A model generated the notes under the pieces. The model was not told the DNA's origin, searched no databases, and saw only the letters and a program-made list of their open reading frames with translations. A stretch of DNA of 64,000 bases from Streptomyces sp. TS71-3 (GTDB lineage: Bacteria > Actinomycetota > Actinomycetes > Streptomycetales > Streptomycetaceae). The translations under genes were made by a program, and so were the position numbers. The stretch lies in assembly GCF_018327685.1 (NCBI RefSeq), contig NZ_BNEL01000001.1:2480001-2544000 (forward strand), read 5' to 3'. This document shows, piece by piece, positions 52,377 through 61,518 of the stretch. The first letter of the stretch is position 1; each line of letters starts with the position of its first letter.

Positions 52377-53324
52377 ATGAGCACCGAACCGCCCCAGGAC
52401 CCCGGAGAGCCGTCCGACGAGGACCCCTTCACCCCACGGCGGCCCACCCAGGGCGGCACCTCACCCCCCGGCGGCGCATGGACACCGGACGCCGGCGCGG
52501 ACGCCCGCGGCGCGGAAACCGCCGGACGGCCCGCGGGCGGCTTCAGCACGGGCGCAGGCACAGGCGCGGGCACGGGCGCCGGCGCCCGAGGCAGGCGTGC
52601 CCGCAGGACGCGCCCCACCGTGGCCAACGGCAGCCCCGGCCGCCACGGGGACCTCGGCCGTCCGGGCGGCACCGGAAGCCTCCGCTCGTGGCTGGCCCGC
52701 GGCGACCACCACGGCCGATCCGGAGCCGGCGGGGTCGACGGAGGGCCGGGCAGCGGGGCCTGGATGGGCTACGGCCCGTCCGGGGGACGCCGGGACGACA
52801 GCCCGCCGCCCGGCGGCGATCCGTTCGGCGGCCCCTCCGGAGGCGGCGGCCTCTACGGCTCCCCCGACCCGCTCGCCGGCATGCCGCCGCTGGCCCCCAG
52901 CGGCAGGCGGGTACTGGCCCGGGTCATCGACATCGTCATCGTGGGGATCGTGGTGTGGCTGGTCTCGCTGGCCCTGGGCGTGGCCGCGTACCAGATCAAC
53001 GGCCGGATGCAGTTCGGCAGGTCCTTCGGCGAGTCCCTGATCACCGGGGTGCTCTACATCGCGTACGACACGCTCCTGATCTACCGCAGCGGCCAGACCG
53101 TCGGGAAGCGGCTGCTGAAGCTGCGGGTGGCCAACCTGAGCGACGGCTCCACGCCGACCTTCCAGACCTCGCTGGCGCGGGCCGCGGTCCTATGGGTGCC
53201 GTTCGCCTTCTGCTGTGCCTTCGTCTGGACGGCGATCACCGGCGGCTGGTCGTTCTTCGACCGGCCCTACAAGCAGGGCCTGCACGACAAGGCCGCCAGG
53301 ACGGTGGTCGTCAGTATCGTCTGA
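52377..53324 (+). CDS. RDD-domain membrane protein (second paralogue)
   Basis: Encodes 315 residues. ~1-170 are Gly/Pro/Arg-rich and low complexity (TGAGTGAGTGAGARGRRAR). ~175-315 are an RDD domain with helices IDIVIVGIVVWLVSLALGVA and AAVLWVPFAFCCAFVWTAIT, and the conserved SGQTVGKRLLKLRV and FFDRPYKQGLHDKAARTVVV. It shares the C-terminal layout of the preceding RDD protein but lacks DUF2510. Confidence 0.85.
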   Translation: MSTEPPQDPGEPSDEDPFTPRRPTQGGTSPPGGAWTPDAGADARGAETAGRPAGGFSTGAGTGAGTGAGARGRRARRTRPTVANGSPGRHGDLGRPGGTGSLRSWLARGDHHGRSGAGGVDGGPGSGAWMGYGPSGGRRDDSPPPGGDPFGGPSGGGGLYGSPDPLAGMPPLAPSGRRVLARVIDIVIVGIVVWLVSLALGVAAYQINGRMQFGRSFGESLITGVLYIAYDTLLIYRSGQTVGKRLLKLRVANLSDGSTPTFQTSLARAAVLWVPFAFCCAFVWTAITGGWSFFDRPYKQGLHDKAARTVVVSIV

Positions 53325-53598
53325 CGACCACCGAGCGGCCTGTCCCGTGCCGGAAGGCGCCACGTCCCGAGCCGGAAGGGCACTCAGCCCCGAGCAGGAA
53401 GGGCACTGAGCCCCGAGCCGACCAGACGCGCGAACCGGAACCGGCCAGCCGACCAGCCCGGAACCGACCAGGCGCGCGAACCGGAGCCGGCCAGCCGCGC
53501 CGCCCGGAACCGACCTGGCGCGGACCCCGGAGCCGAGCGGACCCCTCGGCCCCTGCCGGCCAGGCGGACGGCCCCGACCGGAACCGCCCGCCCGAACG
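53325..53598. repeat. Short imperfect repeats between convergent genes
   Basis: A unit beginning GAACCGACCAGGCGCGCGAA, about 60 bp long, is repeated imperfectly from 53405 to 53520, preceded by a duplicated GGAAGGGCACT. No gene is present. Confidence 0.6.
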
Positions 53599-53982
53599 TC
53601 AGACCCGCACTCGCCGGCCGCCCGCCCGCCACCCCTGGGCGTGCCGGACGCCTGAAGGAGCCTCAGCCGCGGCCGGGCCGGGCTCCGCGTCCCGTGCCGC
53701 CGCGCCGGACCCGCTGTCCGCCTCCTCGGCGTCCCGCGGCCCGCCGGATCCGCGGCCCTCGGCGGACCCCTGGTCGGACGGTCCCGGCGATCCGGGCGCC
53801 CGCCGGGCGCCGCGCGGCATCGGGACCGTCATCGCCACCAGCAGGCCGAGGCCGAGCGCGGCGAGGGCGATGACCGCGACGCCCGCTCCGGACGACGTCT
53901 TCGAGAGCAGCAGCATGGCGAGCGTGGACAGGACTACGGTGCAGAAGCCGTAGACGAACTGTGCGACGGTCGGACGAGGCAT
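53599..53982 (-). CDS. Small two-helix membrane protein
   Basis: Encodes 127 residues from ATG 53982. Two membrane helices (FVYGFCTVVLSTLAMLLLSK and GVAVIALAALGLGLLVAMTV) with a short turn, then a ~70-residue polar Gly/Ser/Glu-rich cytoplasmic tail. No family is recognised. It is convergent with the RDD gene and divergent from the protease gene. Confidence 0.65.
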   Translation of the reverse strand: MPRPTVAQFVYGFCTVVLSTLAMLLLSKTSSGAGVAVIALAALGLGLLVAMTVPMPRGARRAPGSPGPSDQGSAEGRGSGGPRDAEEADSGSGAAARDAEPGPAAAEAPSGVRHAQGWRAGGRRVRV

Positions 53983-54574
53983 GGCGGGGATCCGTCCTCG
54001 GGAGCGCGGTTCGGGGGGTGCGCTGACGACAGGCCAGAAGGCTCGGGTCCGGGCGGGCTCGGACCTTCGGGCACACGGACTTGCGGCTGTCGAGCCCGGG
54101 CCGGTGCGCAGGGCTGTCCGACGCGGACACCATGAGGGCATGCGCCGACGCACCGTCCACTGACTCTTACTCGGCTGATGCCCGAGCCACACCACTGGTA
54201 AGCATCACCTCACCCATGGTGCCGGTGCACGGGGGGCGCACGGAATCACCGAGCCCGACCCGTGGACACCGCGGCGCGCCCGCCGGACGGCCACCGCGCG
54301 CCCGCCGGAGGGCCGCGGCACGGCCCGGGAAACCGCGCCGCACGAGTCGCCGTCGGGAACCGCCGCAAGGCCCTCCCAGGTCACCGGGGAACGCCACCCT
54401 CACCCGAACACCAGAGCCTTAATGCAGTCGACCGGTTCACGTCAAGGACTGTTTTTTCTCCGTCAACTCCGGTCGAATGTCGGGACTTGTACGCGCGTAG
54501 AGGCGCGTAGCCGCACAACCCCCGATCGAGGATCCCTGGCCGCCCACACGGCCACGGGGGAGGAGTTCCCGAGA
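53983..54574. other. Regulatory region upstream of the metalloprotease
   Basis: A 592-bp gap. Two inverse octamers TCGACCGG (54428-54435) and CCGGTCGA (54469-54476) lie 33 bp apart around an unusually T-rich stretch (GTTTTTTCTC, 54451-54460), 100-150 bp before the protease start. This looks like a promoter region with a dyad regulator site. Nothing else is seen. Confidence 0.4.
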
Positions 54575-57007
54575 ATGCAGAGCAGAACGAGAACGGTCAG
54601 CGGAAGACGGGTGTTCAGAACCGGAACGGTGGTCGCGGCGCTGGCCATGGCCACCGCGACGTTCGCGGCGTACGGCGGCACGGCACAGGCCGGAACCCGG
54701 GCCCCCGCCGCCCCGGCGGTGGCCGCCGGCCATGACCCGGCGGCCGCCAGGAGCCACGGCGACGACCTCGACGGCCCGTTCACCAAGAAGCAGGAGCGGC
54801 TGCGCGAGACGGCCCTCAAGCAGGTGCTCGCCGGCAAGAAGACGGTCAAGATGCAGGGCGGCTCGAAGGTCGTCAAGCTCGACGACAAGAAGTACGTCGA
54901 GCTGGGCCGGGAGAAGACCGACAAGATCTTCACCATCCTGGCGGACTTCGGCGACAAGGTCGACGACACCACGATGTACGACCCGGACGGCGCCGACGGA
55001 CCCGAGGCGCCGGTCGTGAAGTACGGCGGCGACCCGGGCCCGGCGCACAACGAGATAGCACAGCCGGACCGCAAGAAGGACAACAGCACCGCCTGGCAGG
55101 CCGACTACGACCAGCAGCACTTCCAGGACCTGTACTTCGGCTCCGGCAAGGACTCCAAGGGCGTCCAGAAGCAGTCCCTGAAGACGTACTACGAGAAGAC
55201 GTCCTCGGGCCGCTACTCGGTGGACGGCGAGGTCTCCGACTGGGTGAAGGTGCCCTGGAACGAGGCCCGTTACGGCTCCGACTACTGCGGCGACACCAAC
55301 TGCTCGAACGTCTGGGACCTGGTCCGCGACGGCCTGAACGCCTGGGCCGAGCAGCAGAAGGCCCAGGGGAAGACCGACGAGCAGATCAAGGCGGACCTCG
55401 CGCAGTACGACACCTGGGACCGCTACGACTTCGACGGCGACGGGAACTTCAACGAGCCCGACGGCTACATCGACCACTTCCAGATCGTGCACGCCGGCGA
55501 GGACGAGTCCGCGGGCGGCGGCGTCCAGGGCGAGAACGCCCTGTGGGCGCACCGCTGGTACGCGTACGGCGACCAGGCCGGCGCCACGGGTCCGGCGGAC
55601 AACAAGGCGGGCGGCACCGAGATCGGTGACACCGGCGTCTGGGTCGGCGACTACACCATGCAGCCGGAGAACGGCGGGCTCGGCGTCTTCGCCCACGAGT
55701 ACGCGCACGACCTCGGCCTGCCCGACCTCTACGACACCACCGGCGCCGACGACAACTCCGTCGGCTTCTGGTCGCTGATGTCGGCTGGCTCCTGGCTCGG
55801 CACCGGCAAGAACGCCATCGGCGACCTGCCCGGCGACATGACGGCCTGGGACAAGCTCCAGCTCGGCTGGCTCGACTACGACGAGGCGACGGCGGCCACG
55901 GCCTCCACCCACAAGCTGGGCGTCTCGGAGTACAACACCGCCAACCCGCAGGCCCTGGTGGTCGATCTGCCGAAGAAGTCCGTGACCACCACCATCGTCA
56001 CGCCCGCCCAGGGCGAGAAGCAGTGGTGGAGCGGCATGGGCGACAACCTGAAGAACACCCTCACCCGGTCCGTCGACCTCACCGGCGCGTCCAAGGCCGA
56101 CCTGTCCCTGTCGGGCTGGTGGGACATCGAGGAGAACTTCGACTACCTCTACGCGGAGGTCTCCACGGACGGCGGCGCCAACTGGACGCCGCTGGACGGC
56201 ACCGCGGACGGCAAGGCCATCCCGCGCGACGGCGGCGACCGCCCGGCGCTCACCGGCACCTCCGGCGCGTACGAGAAGCTGGACTACCCGCTGGACGCCT
56301 ACGCGGGCAAGAAGATCGACCTCCGCTTCCGGTACGCCACCGACGGCGGCGTCGCGCAGAAGGGCTTCGCGGCGGACGGCCTCAGCATCACCGCGGACGG
56401 CAAGCCGGTCTTCACCGACGACGCCGAGGGCGACGCGGGCGGCTGGACGGCGACCGGGTTCTCCCGTATCGGCGCGTCCTTCACCAAGGACTACGACGAG
56501 TACTACATCGCGGAGAACCGCCAGTACGTCTCGTACGACGCCACCCTCAAGGTCGGCCCGTACAACTTCGGTTCGGCGAAGCGCCCCGAGTGGGTGGAGC
56601 ACTTCCCGTACCAGAACGGCCTGATGGTCTGGCTCTGGGACACCTCCCAGGCCGACAACAACACCAGCGTCCACCCGGGCCAGGGCCTGATCCTTCCGGT
56701 CGACGCCCACCCCGACCCGCTGAAGTGGACGGACGGCACCCTGCTGAGGAACAAGTTCCAGCCGTTCGACGCGTCCTTCAGCACCCGGCCGACGGATGCG
56801 ATCACCCTCCACAAGGCGGACGTGCCGCTGCGGATCAAGGCGCGTCCGGGCGTGTCCGTGTTCGACGATCACAACGGTTCCTACTGGTCCCAGGCGGACC
56901 CCACCGGAAGCGTGAACGTTCCTGACACCGGCACCCAGATCAAGATCGTGAAGGAGCCGGCGAACGGGTCCACGATCACCGTCAAGGTGGCCGCAGCTCG
57001 CCAGTAA
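54575..57007 (+). CDS. Secreted M6 (immune-inhibitor-A-like) metalloprotease
   Basis: Encodes 810 residues from ATG 54575, with GGGGGAGGAG upstream. A signal peptide (~1-38) is followed by a propeptide and the M6 catalytic domain, whose zinc site HEYAHDLGLPD (two His, Glu) is near residue 373. The C-terminal half (~500-800) is beta-rich (FDYLYAEVSTDGGANWTPL, with a second DGG-type module), as in InhA proteases. It is an extracellular protein-degrading enzyme, often developmentally controlled in Streptomyces. The terminator at 57033 isolates it. Confidence 0.93.
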   Translation: MQSRTRTVSGRRVFRTGTVVAALAMATATFAAYGGTAQAGTRAPAAPAVAAGHDPAAARSHGDDLDGPFTKKQERLRETALKQVLAGKKTVKMQGGSKVVKLDDKKYVELGREKTDKIFTILADFGDKVDDTTMYDPDGADGPEAPVVKYGGDPGPAHNEIAQPDRKKDNSTAWQADYDQQHFQDLYFGSGKDSKGVQKQSLKTYYEKTSSGRYSVDGEVSDWVKVPWNEARYGSDYCGDTNCSNVWDLVRDGLNAWAEQQKAQGKTDEQIKADLAQYDTWDRYDFDGDGNFNEPDGYIDHFQIVHAGEDESAGGGVQGENALWAHRWYAYGDQAGATGPADNKAGGTEIGDTGVWVGDYTMQPENGGLGVFAHEYAHDLGLPDLYDTTGADDNSVGFWSLMSAGSWLGTGKNAIGDLPGDMTAWDKLQLGWLDYDEATAATASTHKLGVSEYNTANPQALVVDLPKKSVTTTIVTPAQGEKQWWSGMGDNLKNTLTRSVDLTGASKADLSLSGWWDIEENFDYLYAEVSTDGGANWTPLDGTADGKAIPRDGGDRPALTGTSGAYEKLDYPLDAYAGKKIDLRFRYATDGGVAQKGFAADGLSITADGKPVFTDDAEGDAGGWTATGFSRIGASFTKDYDEYYIAENRQYVSYDATLKVGPYNFGSAKRPEWVEHFPYQNGLMVWLWDTSQADNNTSVHPGQGLILPVDAHPDPLKWTDGTLLRNKFQPFDASFSTRPTDAITLHKADVPLRIKARPGVSVFDDHNGSYWSQADPTGSVNVPDTGTQIKIVKEPANGSTITVKVAAARQ

Positions 57008-57032
57008 CCGACTGTTTACGCAGGTCAGAGCG

Positions 57033-57077
57033 CGATCGGCCGTTGCCCACTAGCGGGGCGACGGCCGGTCGTGTTTA
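57033..57077 (+). terminator. Intrinsic terminator after the metalloprotease
   Basis: CGATCGGCCGTTGCCC pairs with GGGCGACGGCCGGTCG (two G-U pairs), followed by GTTT. It begins 26 bp past the stop. Confidence 0.7.
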
Positions 57078-57131
57078 GGTGCGTCATGCGGGTTTCTTAT
57101 TGACACGACGTCTCACGGGGGTGTGACCGGA

Positions 57132-57878
57132 ATGGCCCGAGGAGGTTTCTGCACGCTGCCCGACGGCACGGTGGTGGTCGCCCTGACCCTGCCCCGACCG
57201 GGGGCCGCTGCGGGTGCTGCGCCGCGTGGTGCGGCGCAGCGTGAAACGGAGCGCGACGCGCCCGGTGCGCCGGGCGCCCAGGTCGGCGCCGCTGCGCCGC
57301 CGAGGAACGTCACGCAACGTGACGGCTCCGGGCGGGATGCCGCCGAGGCCGCAGCTCCGGCGGACGCGACCGCGGGCGGCGGCGAGAACACGGCCCGCAC
57401 GGCCCGTGTGGAGGAGCGCACGGCGTGCGGCGACGAGCGTACGGCCCGCGTGGACGACGGCACGGTCCGTGTGGTCGTGCACGCGGTCAACCGTTCCCGG
57501 GCCCTGACCAGGCTCCGCAACTTCGGACTGCGCTCGGTCTACCTCCGCGGGAACTCCCATCCGCCGACCCCCGACGAGGTCACGGCGGTGCTGCACCACC
57601 CCGACGGCCTGATATGGCGCGCCGCGCCGCCGCTGCCGACCGAGCTGTGGCACCCGATCAGGGCGCTCTTCGCCCGGACGGAACCAGGCGCTCCGGACGC
57701 CGCGGGGGCTCCCGGCACTCCGGCCAGGCCCGGCGCCGTCTCCCCGCTGGCCGCGGGCCCGGACCAGGCCTCGGCCCTGGCCACCGCCCGGCGGCTCTAC
57801 ACCGAGGCGCCGCTGACGGTGCCGGTGGAGTGGACGACGGCTACGGGGCACGAGAGCGGCGGACTCACGGGAGCGTGA
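57132..57878 (+). CDS. Hypothetical protein
   Basis: Encodes 248 residues from ATG 57132 (GTG 57123 possible). An N-terminal beta-like stretch (FCTLPDGTVVVALTLPRPG) is followed by a ~70-residue Ala/Arg-rich variable segment with a short repeat (RTARVEERTACGDERTARVD), then a conserved-looking block (VRVVVHAVNRSRALTRLRNF, GLRSVYLRGNSHPPTPDEVT, PTELWHPIRALFAR). No family recognised. A 9-bp inverted repeat (CTGCGCCGC/GCGGCGCAG, near 57216-57239) lies in the coding sequence. It is convergent with pncA. Confidence 0.65.
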   Translation: MARGGFCTLPDGTVVVALTLPRPGAAAGAAPRGAAQRETERDAPGAPGAQVGAAAPPRNVTQRDGSGRDAAEAAAPADATAGGGENTARTARVEERTACGDERTARVDDGTVRVVVHAVNRSRALTRLRNFGLRSVYLRGNSHPPTPDEVTAVLHHPDGLIWRAAPPLPTELWHPIRALFARTEPGAPDAAGAPGTPARPGAVSPLAAGPDQASALATARRLYTEAPLTVPVEWTTATGHESGGLTGA

Positions 57879-57932
57879 GGGGAGCGTGCGCCTGTCGGCG
57901 TGCGCGGGCGGGCCGGGCCGGCGAGGCGGCGG

Positions 57933-58517
57933 TCAGACGACGGGCTTGCCCGTGAGCTCCACGCCGGCCTCGCGCATCTCCTCCAGGGCGCGCTCGGTGG
58001 TCGCGGCGGAGACGCCGGCCGTCAGGTCCAGCAGGACCTGCGTGCGGAAGCCCGCGTCGGCGGCGTCGAGCGCCGTGGCGCGCACGCAGGCGTCCGTGGC
58101 GATGCCGACCACGTCGACGTCCGTGATCCCGTGGCTGTGCAGCCAGTCGCCGAGCGGCGTGCCGTTCTCGTCCACGCCCTCGAAGCCGCTGTACGCGCCC
58201 GTGTACGCGCCCTTGTCGAAGACCGCGTCGACGCCGCCGGAGGCCACCGCGGGGGCGAAGTTCGGGTGGAAGCCGACGCCCTCGGTGCCCGCGATGCAGT
58301 GCGCGGGCCAGGTGCGGACGAAGTCCGGGTGGTCGGAGAAGTGGTCGCCCGGGGCGATGTGGCAGTCACGGGTGGCCACCACGTGGCGGTAACCGGCCGT
58401 CGCCTGGCCGATCAGTTCGGTGATCGCGGCGGCCACGTCCGCGCCGCCCGATACGGCGAGGTTGCCTCCTTCGCAGAAGTCGTTCTGCACGTCTACGACG
58501 ATCAGGGCGCGGCGCAT
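57933..58517 (-). CDS. pncA: Nicotinamidase
   Basis: Encodes 194 residues. Hydrolyses nicotinamide to nicotinate for NAD salvage. The catalytic triad is D9 (VVDVQNDF), K102 (VFDKGAYTGAY) and C144 (GIATDACVRATAL). Metal ligands are D51, H53 and H59 (RDCHIAPGDHF). ATG 58517 has GAAGGA 9 nt upstream. It lies downstream of pncB on the same strand, separated by repeat cluster R7; the two enzymes act in sequence. Confidence 0.96.
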   Translation of the reverse strand: MRRALIVVDVQNDFCEGGNLAVSGGADVAAAITELIGQATAGYRHVVATRDCHIAPGDHFSDHPDFVRTWPAHCIAGTEGVGFHPNFAPAVASGGVDAVFDKGAYTGAYSGFEGVDENGTPLGDWLHSHGITDVDVVGIATDACVRATALDAADAGFRTQVLLDLTAGVSAATTERALEEMREAGVELTGKPVV

Positions 58518-59105
58518 GGTCGGTGTCCTTCGGCTGAGTGGCGCGGACGGGGCGGGGCCCGTCCGCTTCCTCGGGCCCCCGGGGGCTTCCGCTCGTTCCG
58601 AGCGTAGGGAGTGCGGGGGGTTTGCGCGAGAGGGCGGGGCGGGCTACGCCCGCGGTGAGCCGATGTCGGGGGTGCGCGCGTCTGTTTTCCGGGCCGAGCC
58701 CCTGCTTCGGGCTTCGCCCTGTGAGGGGTCCTGCCCCCTTGGGTCTGTTGTTGGCCGCGGGTTTCCGGTGGCTGGTCGCGCAGTTCCCCGCGCCCCTTTT
58801 TTTGAGGCTTCGCCCTGTGAGGGGTCCTGTCTCCTTGGGTCTGTTGTCATCCGCGGGTCCGCTGTGGCTGGTCGCGCAGTTCCCCGCGCCCCTTTCATGG
58901 GCGCTTCGCGCCCCGTCAGGGGCGCGGGGAACTGCGCGCTCAGGCACGGGAGACCCGCAGACGACAGTCAACCCGAGGGGGCGGGACCGCTCTCGGGGCG
59001 CAGCCCCAAAAAAGGGGACGCGGGGAACTGCGCGAGCGGCCACGACGGGACCGGCCGACGACCACGGACCCGAGGGGGCCGGGCGCCGGAAGGATCCGCT
59101 CGCCG
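58518..59105. repeat. Intergenic repeat cluster R7 between pncB and pncA
   Basis: The 19-bp element is forward at 58778 and 58874 and inverse at 58919 and 59014 (2-bp insertion in the last). The 58874-58937 pair encloses the same inner hairpin as at 6715-6778. A ~95-bp direct repeat (GGGTCTGTTG) links 58741 and 58835. There is no gene. It interrupts what would otherwise be a pncB-pncA operon. Confidence 0.85.
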
Positions 59106-60434
59106 TCAGGCGTACTCCGTGGGGAGGACCGGTTCGCCTCGGGAGAGCTGGGTGGCCGAGAGAGGCAGGTTGGCGCGGGCAGCGGCATGGCGGTCGCGGA
59201 CGACGTCCAGGGGCTCGCGCGCGACGACCTGCCCGGCCTTCACGAGATGCACGAGCAGCTGGCGGTCCGCGAGTTCCTCGGGCACGGGCCCCGTACCCAC
59301 CACCTCGGCCTCGGCCACCCCATCCGCGTCCAGCCGCCGCGCCGCCCACTTGCGCCCCCCGATGGACGTCTTGCCGCCCAGCGCCTTCTTGGCGACCGGC
59401 ACCAGCGGCGCCGCCGCGTCCCCCGACTCCGCACGGGCCACGAGCTTGTACACCATGGAGCAGGTCGGGTGCCCGGACCCGGTCACCAGCTGCGTGCCGA
59501 CCCCGTACGCGTCCACCGGCGCCGCCGCCAGCGAGGCGATGGCGTACTCGTCGAGGTCGGAGGTGACCACGATCCTGGTGCCGGTGGCGCCGAGTTCGTC
59601 GAGCTGCTGGCGCACCCGGTGGGCGACGAGCAGCAGGTCGCCGGAGTCGATCCGGACCGCCCCGAGGTCGGGCCCCGCGACCTCCATCGCGTGGCGGACC
59701 GCGTCCCTGACGTCGTACGTGTCGATGAGCAGCGTGGTGTCCCGGCCCAGCGAGTCGACCTGTGCGCGGAACGCGTCGGTCTCCGTGTCGTGGAGCAGGG
59801 TGAACGCGTGGGCGGCGGTGCCGACCGTCGGGATGTCGTAGCGGAAGCCGGCGGCGAGGTCGGAGGTGCTGGTGAAGCCGCCGACGTACGCGGCGCGGGA
59901 CGCGGCGACCGCGCCCAGCTCGTGGGTGCGGCGCGCGCCCATCTCGATCAGCGGCCGCCCGCCCGCGGCGGACGCCATCCGGGAGGCGGCCGCCGCTATC
60001 GCGGAGTCGTGGTTGAGGATCGAGAGGATCACCGTCTCCAGCAGGACGCACTCCGCGAAGCTGCCCTCCACCCGGAGGATCGGGGAGCCCGGGAAGTACA
60101 CCTCGCCCTCGGGGTAGCCCCAGATGTCCCCGCTGAAGCGGTAGCCGGCCAGCCAGTCGAGCGTGGCGGCGTCGACGACGCCGCGCTCGCGCAGGAAGCG
60201 CAGCACGGCCTCGTCGAAGCGGAAGTTCTCCACGGCGTCCAGGACCCGTCCCGTGCCCGCCACCACGCCGTACCGGCGGCCCTCGGGCAGCCTGCGGGTG
60301 AAGACCTCGAAGACCGAGCGCCGCTGCGCGCTGCCCGCCGCCAGGGCCGCCTGGAGCATGGTCAGCTCGTAGTGGTCGGTGAAGAGGGCCGTCGAAGGCA
60401 CGTCGACCGGCAACCCCAGATCCACAGTGTTCAT
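59106..60434 (-). CDS. pncB: Nicotinate phosphoribosyltransferase
   Basis: Encodes 442 residues. Joins nicotinate with PRPP to give nicotinate mononucleotide, the next salvage step after PncA. Family marks are STALFTDHYELTMLQAALAA, the GARRTHELGAVAASRAAYVG segment with the conserved His, IDTYDVRDAV and VVTSDLDEYAIASL. ATG 60434 has no close ribosome site; a TACGAT ends 6 bp before it, suggesting a leaderless mRNA. A 15-bp palindrome lies at the promoter. Confidence 0.95.
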   Translation of the reverse strand: MNTVDLGLPVDVPSTALFTDHYELTMLQAALAAGSAQRRSVFEVFTRRLPEGRRYGVVAGTGRVLDAVENFRFDEAVLRFLRERGVVDAATLDWLAGYRFSGDIWGYPEGEVYFPGSPILRVEGSFAECVLLETVILSILNHDSAIAAAASRMASAAGGRPLIEMGARRTHELGAVAASRAAYVGGFTSTSDLAAGFRYDIPTVGTAAHAFTLLHDTETDAFRAQVDSLGRDTTLLIDTYDVRDAVRHAMEVAGPDLGAVRIDSGDLLLVAHRVRQQLDELGATGTRIVVTSDLDEYAIASLAAAPVDAYGVGTQLVTGSGHPTCSMVYKLVARAESGDAAAPLVPVAKKALGGKTSIGGRKWAARRLDADGVAEAEVVGTGPVPEELADRQLLVHLVKAGQVVAREPLDVVRDRHAAARANLPLSATQLSRGEPVLPTEYA

Positions 60435-60443
60435 GCCGGAATC

Positions 60444-60470
60444 GTACCCCTCATCTCGTCACTCTGACGA
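60444..60470 (-). promoter_or_regulatory. pncB promoter with 15-bp palindrome
   Basis: The -10 box TACGAT (minus strand, 60441-60446) is followed 6 bp later by the ATG. TCGTCA-ctc-TGACGA (60456-60470) overlaps positions -22 to -36, an ideal place for repression of NAD salvage. The regulator is unknown. Confidence 0.45.
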
Positions 60471-60582
60471 TTTCGGTGCCCCGGGCCTGGGGGCCTCCCG
60501 GTGACGGGCGGGGAAGTCGGGGGGAGGCCAGGGGCGGGGCCGCCGGGGTCGGTTTGTGCGTGGGGCGGTCAGTGGTGGCAGC

Positions 60583-60900
60583 ATGGGGCCTGTGACGGCT
60601 CCCGCTCCGCTAGAGATCGAAAAGCCCGAGTCGGCCGAGGAGGCCTACGCCGTACCCGAGCCAGACCTGCCCTGGATCACCATCGTGCACAACGACCCCG
60701 TCAACCTCATGAGTTATGTCACCTACGTCTTCCAGAGCTACTTCGGCTACTCCAAGGACAAGGCGACCAAACTGATGATGGACGTGCACAACAAGGGCCG
60801 TGCGGTGGTCTCCAGCGGGACCCGCGAGGAGATGGAGCGGGACGTGCAGGCGATGCACGGTTACGGTTTGTGGGCCACCCTCCAGCAGGATCGGAAGTAG
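60583..60900 (+). CDS. clpS: ClpS adaptor protein
   Basis: Encodes 105 residues from ATG 60583; GTG 60592 (VTAPAPLE) is an equally credible start. The ClpS fold and N-degron pocket appear in [40 protein letters not shown] and [20 protein letters not shown]. Delivers N-end-rule substrates to the Clp AAA ATPase. The DUF2017 gene starts 12 bp after its stop, a conserved pairing in actinobacteria. It is divergent from pncB. Confidence 0.95.
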   Translation: MGPVTAPAPLEIEKPESAEEAYAVPEPDLPWITIVHNDPVNLMSYVTYVFQSYFGYSKDKATKLMMDVHNKGRAVVSSGTREEMERDVQAMHGYGLWATLQQDRK

Positions 60901-60912
60901 CTGCTCTCTGCC

Positions 60913-61518
60913 ATGTCAGGACACTTCGAGACGATCCCGGGTGGCGGCGCGGCCGTCGCGCTCGACGAGATCGAGATCTCCATCATCCGCTCGCTGGCCG
61001 TCCAGCTCCTGGAGTTGATCGGCCCCGGCCCGGCCGAGGGGGAGTCCGAGGACCCGCTGGCCGAGCTCTTCGCGGAGGGCCCCAGCGAGCCGCCCTCCGA
61101 CCCGGTGCTCAAGCGGCTCTTCCCCGATGCGTACGGGGGACCCGACGGGCCGCCGGACACCGCGAAGGAGGCGGAGGAGCAGCGCTCCTCCTCGGCGGAG
61201 TTCCGCCGCTTCACGGAGAACGACCTGCGGTCCCGCAAGCGGGACGACGCCGTCGCGGTGGTCCGCTCGCTCGACGCGCTGTCCCCCGTCGGCGAGGAGG
61301 GCGCGGTGCTGCGGCTCGGGCCCGAGGAGTCGCGGCAGTGGCTCGGCGCGCTCAACGACCTGCGGCTCGCGATCGGGGCGCGGCTGGAGGTCCGCGACGA
61401 GGACGAGGCGGACGACCTGTACCGGCTCCCCGACTCCGACTCCCGCAAGCCCATGGTGATGGCCTACCTGTGGCTCGGCAGCCTCCAGGAGACCCTGGTC
61501 GGCACGCTGTCCCCCTGA
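60913..61518 (+). CDS. DUF2017 protein
   Basis: Encodes 201 residues (VALDEIEISIIRSLAVQLLE, FRRFTENDLRSRKRDDAVAV, WLGALNDLRLAIGARLEVRD, MVMAYLWLGSLQETLVGTL). A helical, acidic actinobacterial family of unknown function, consistently next to clpS and so probably connected with Clp proteolysis. Co-transcribed with clpS. Confidence 0.9.
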   Translation: MSGHFETIPGGGAAVALDEIEISIIRSLAVQLLELIGPGPAEGESEDPLAELFAEGPSEPPSDPVLKRLFPDAYGGPDGPPDTAKEAEEQRSSSAEFRRFTENDLRSRKRDDAVAVVRSLDALSPVGEEGAVLRLGPEESRQWLGALNDLRLAIGARLEVRDEDEADDLYRLPDSDSRKPMVMAYLWLGSLQETLVGTLSP

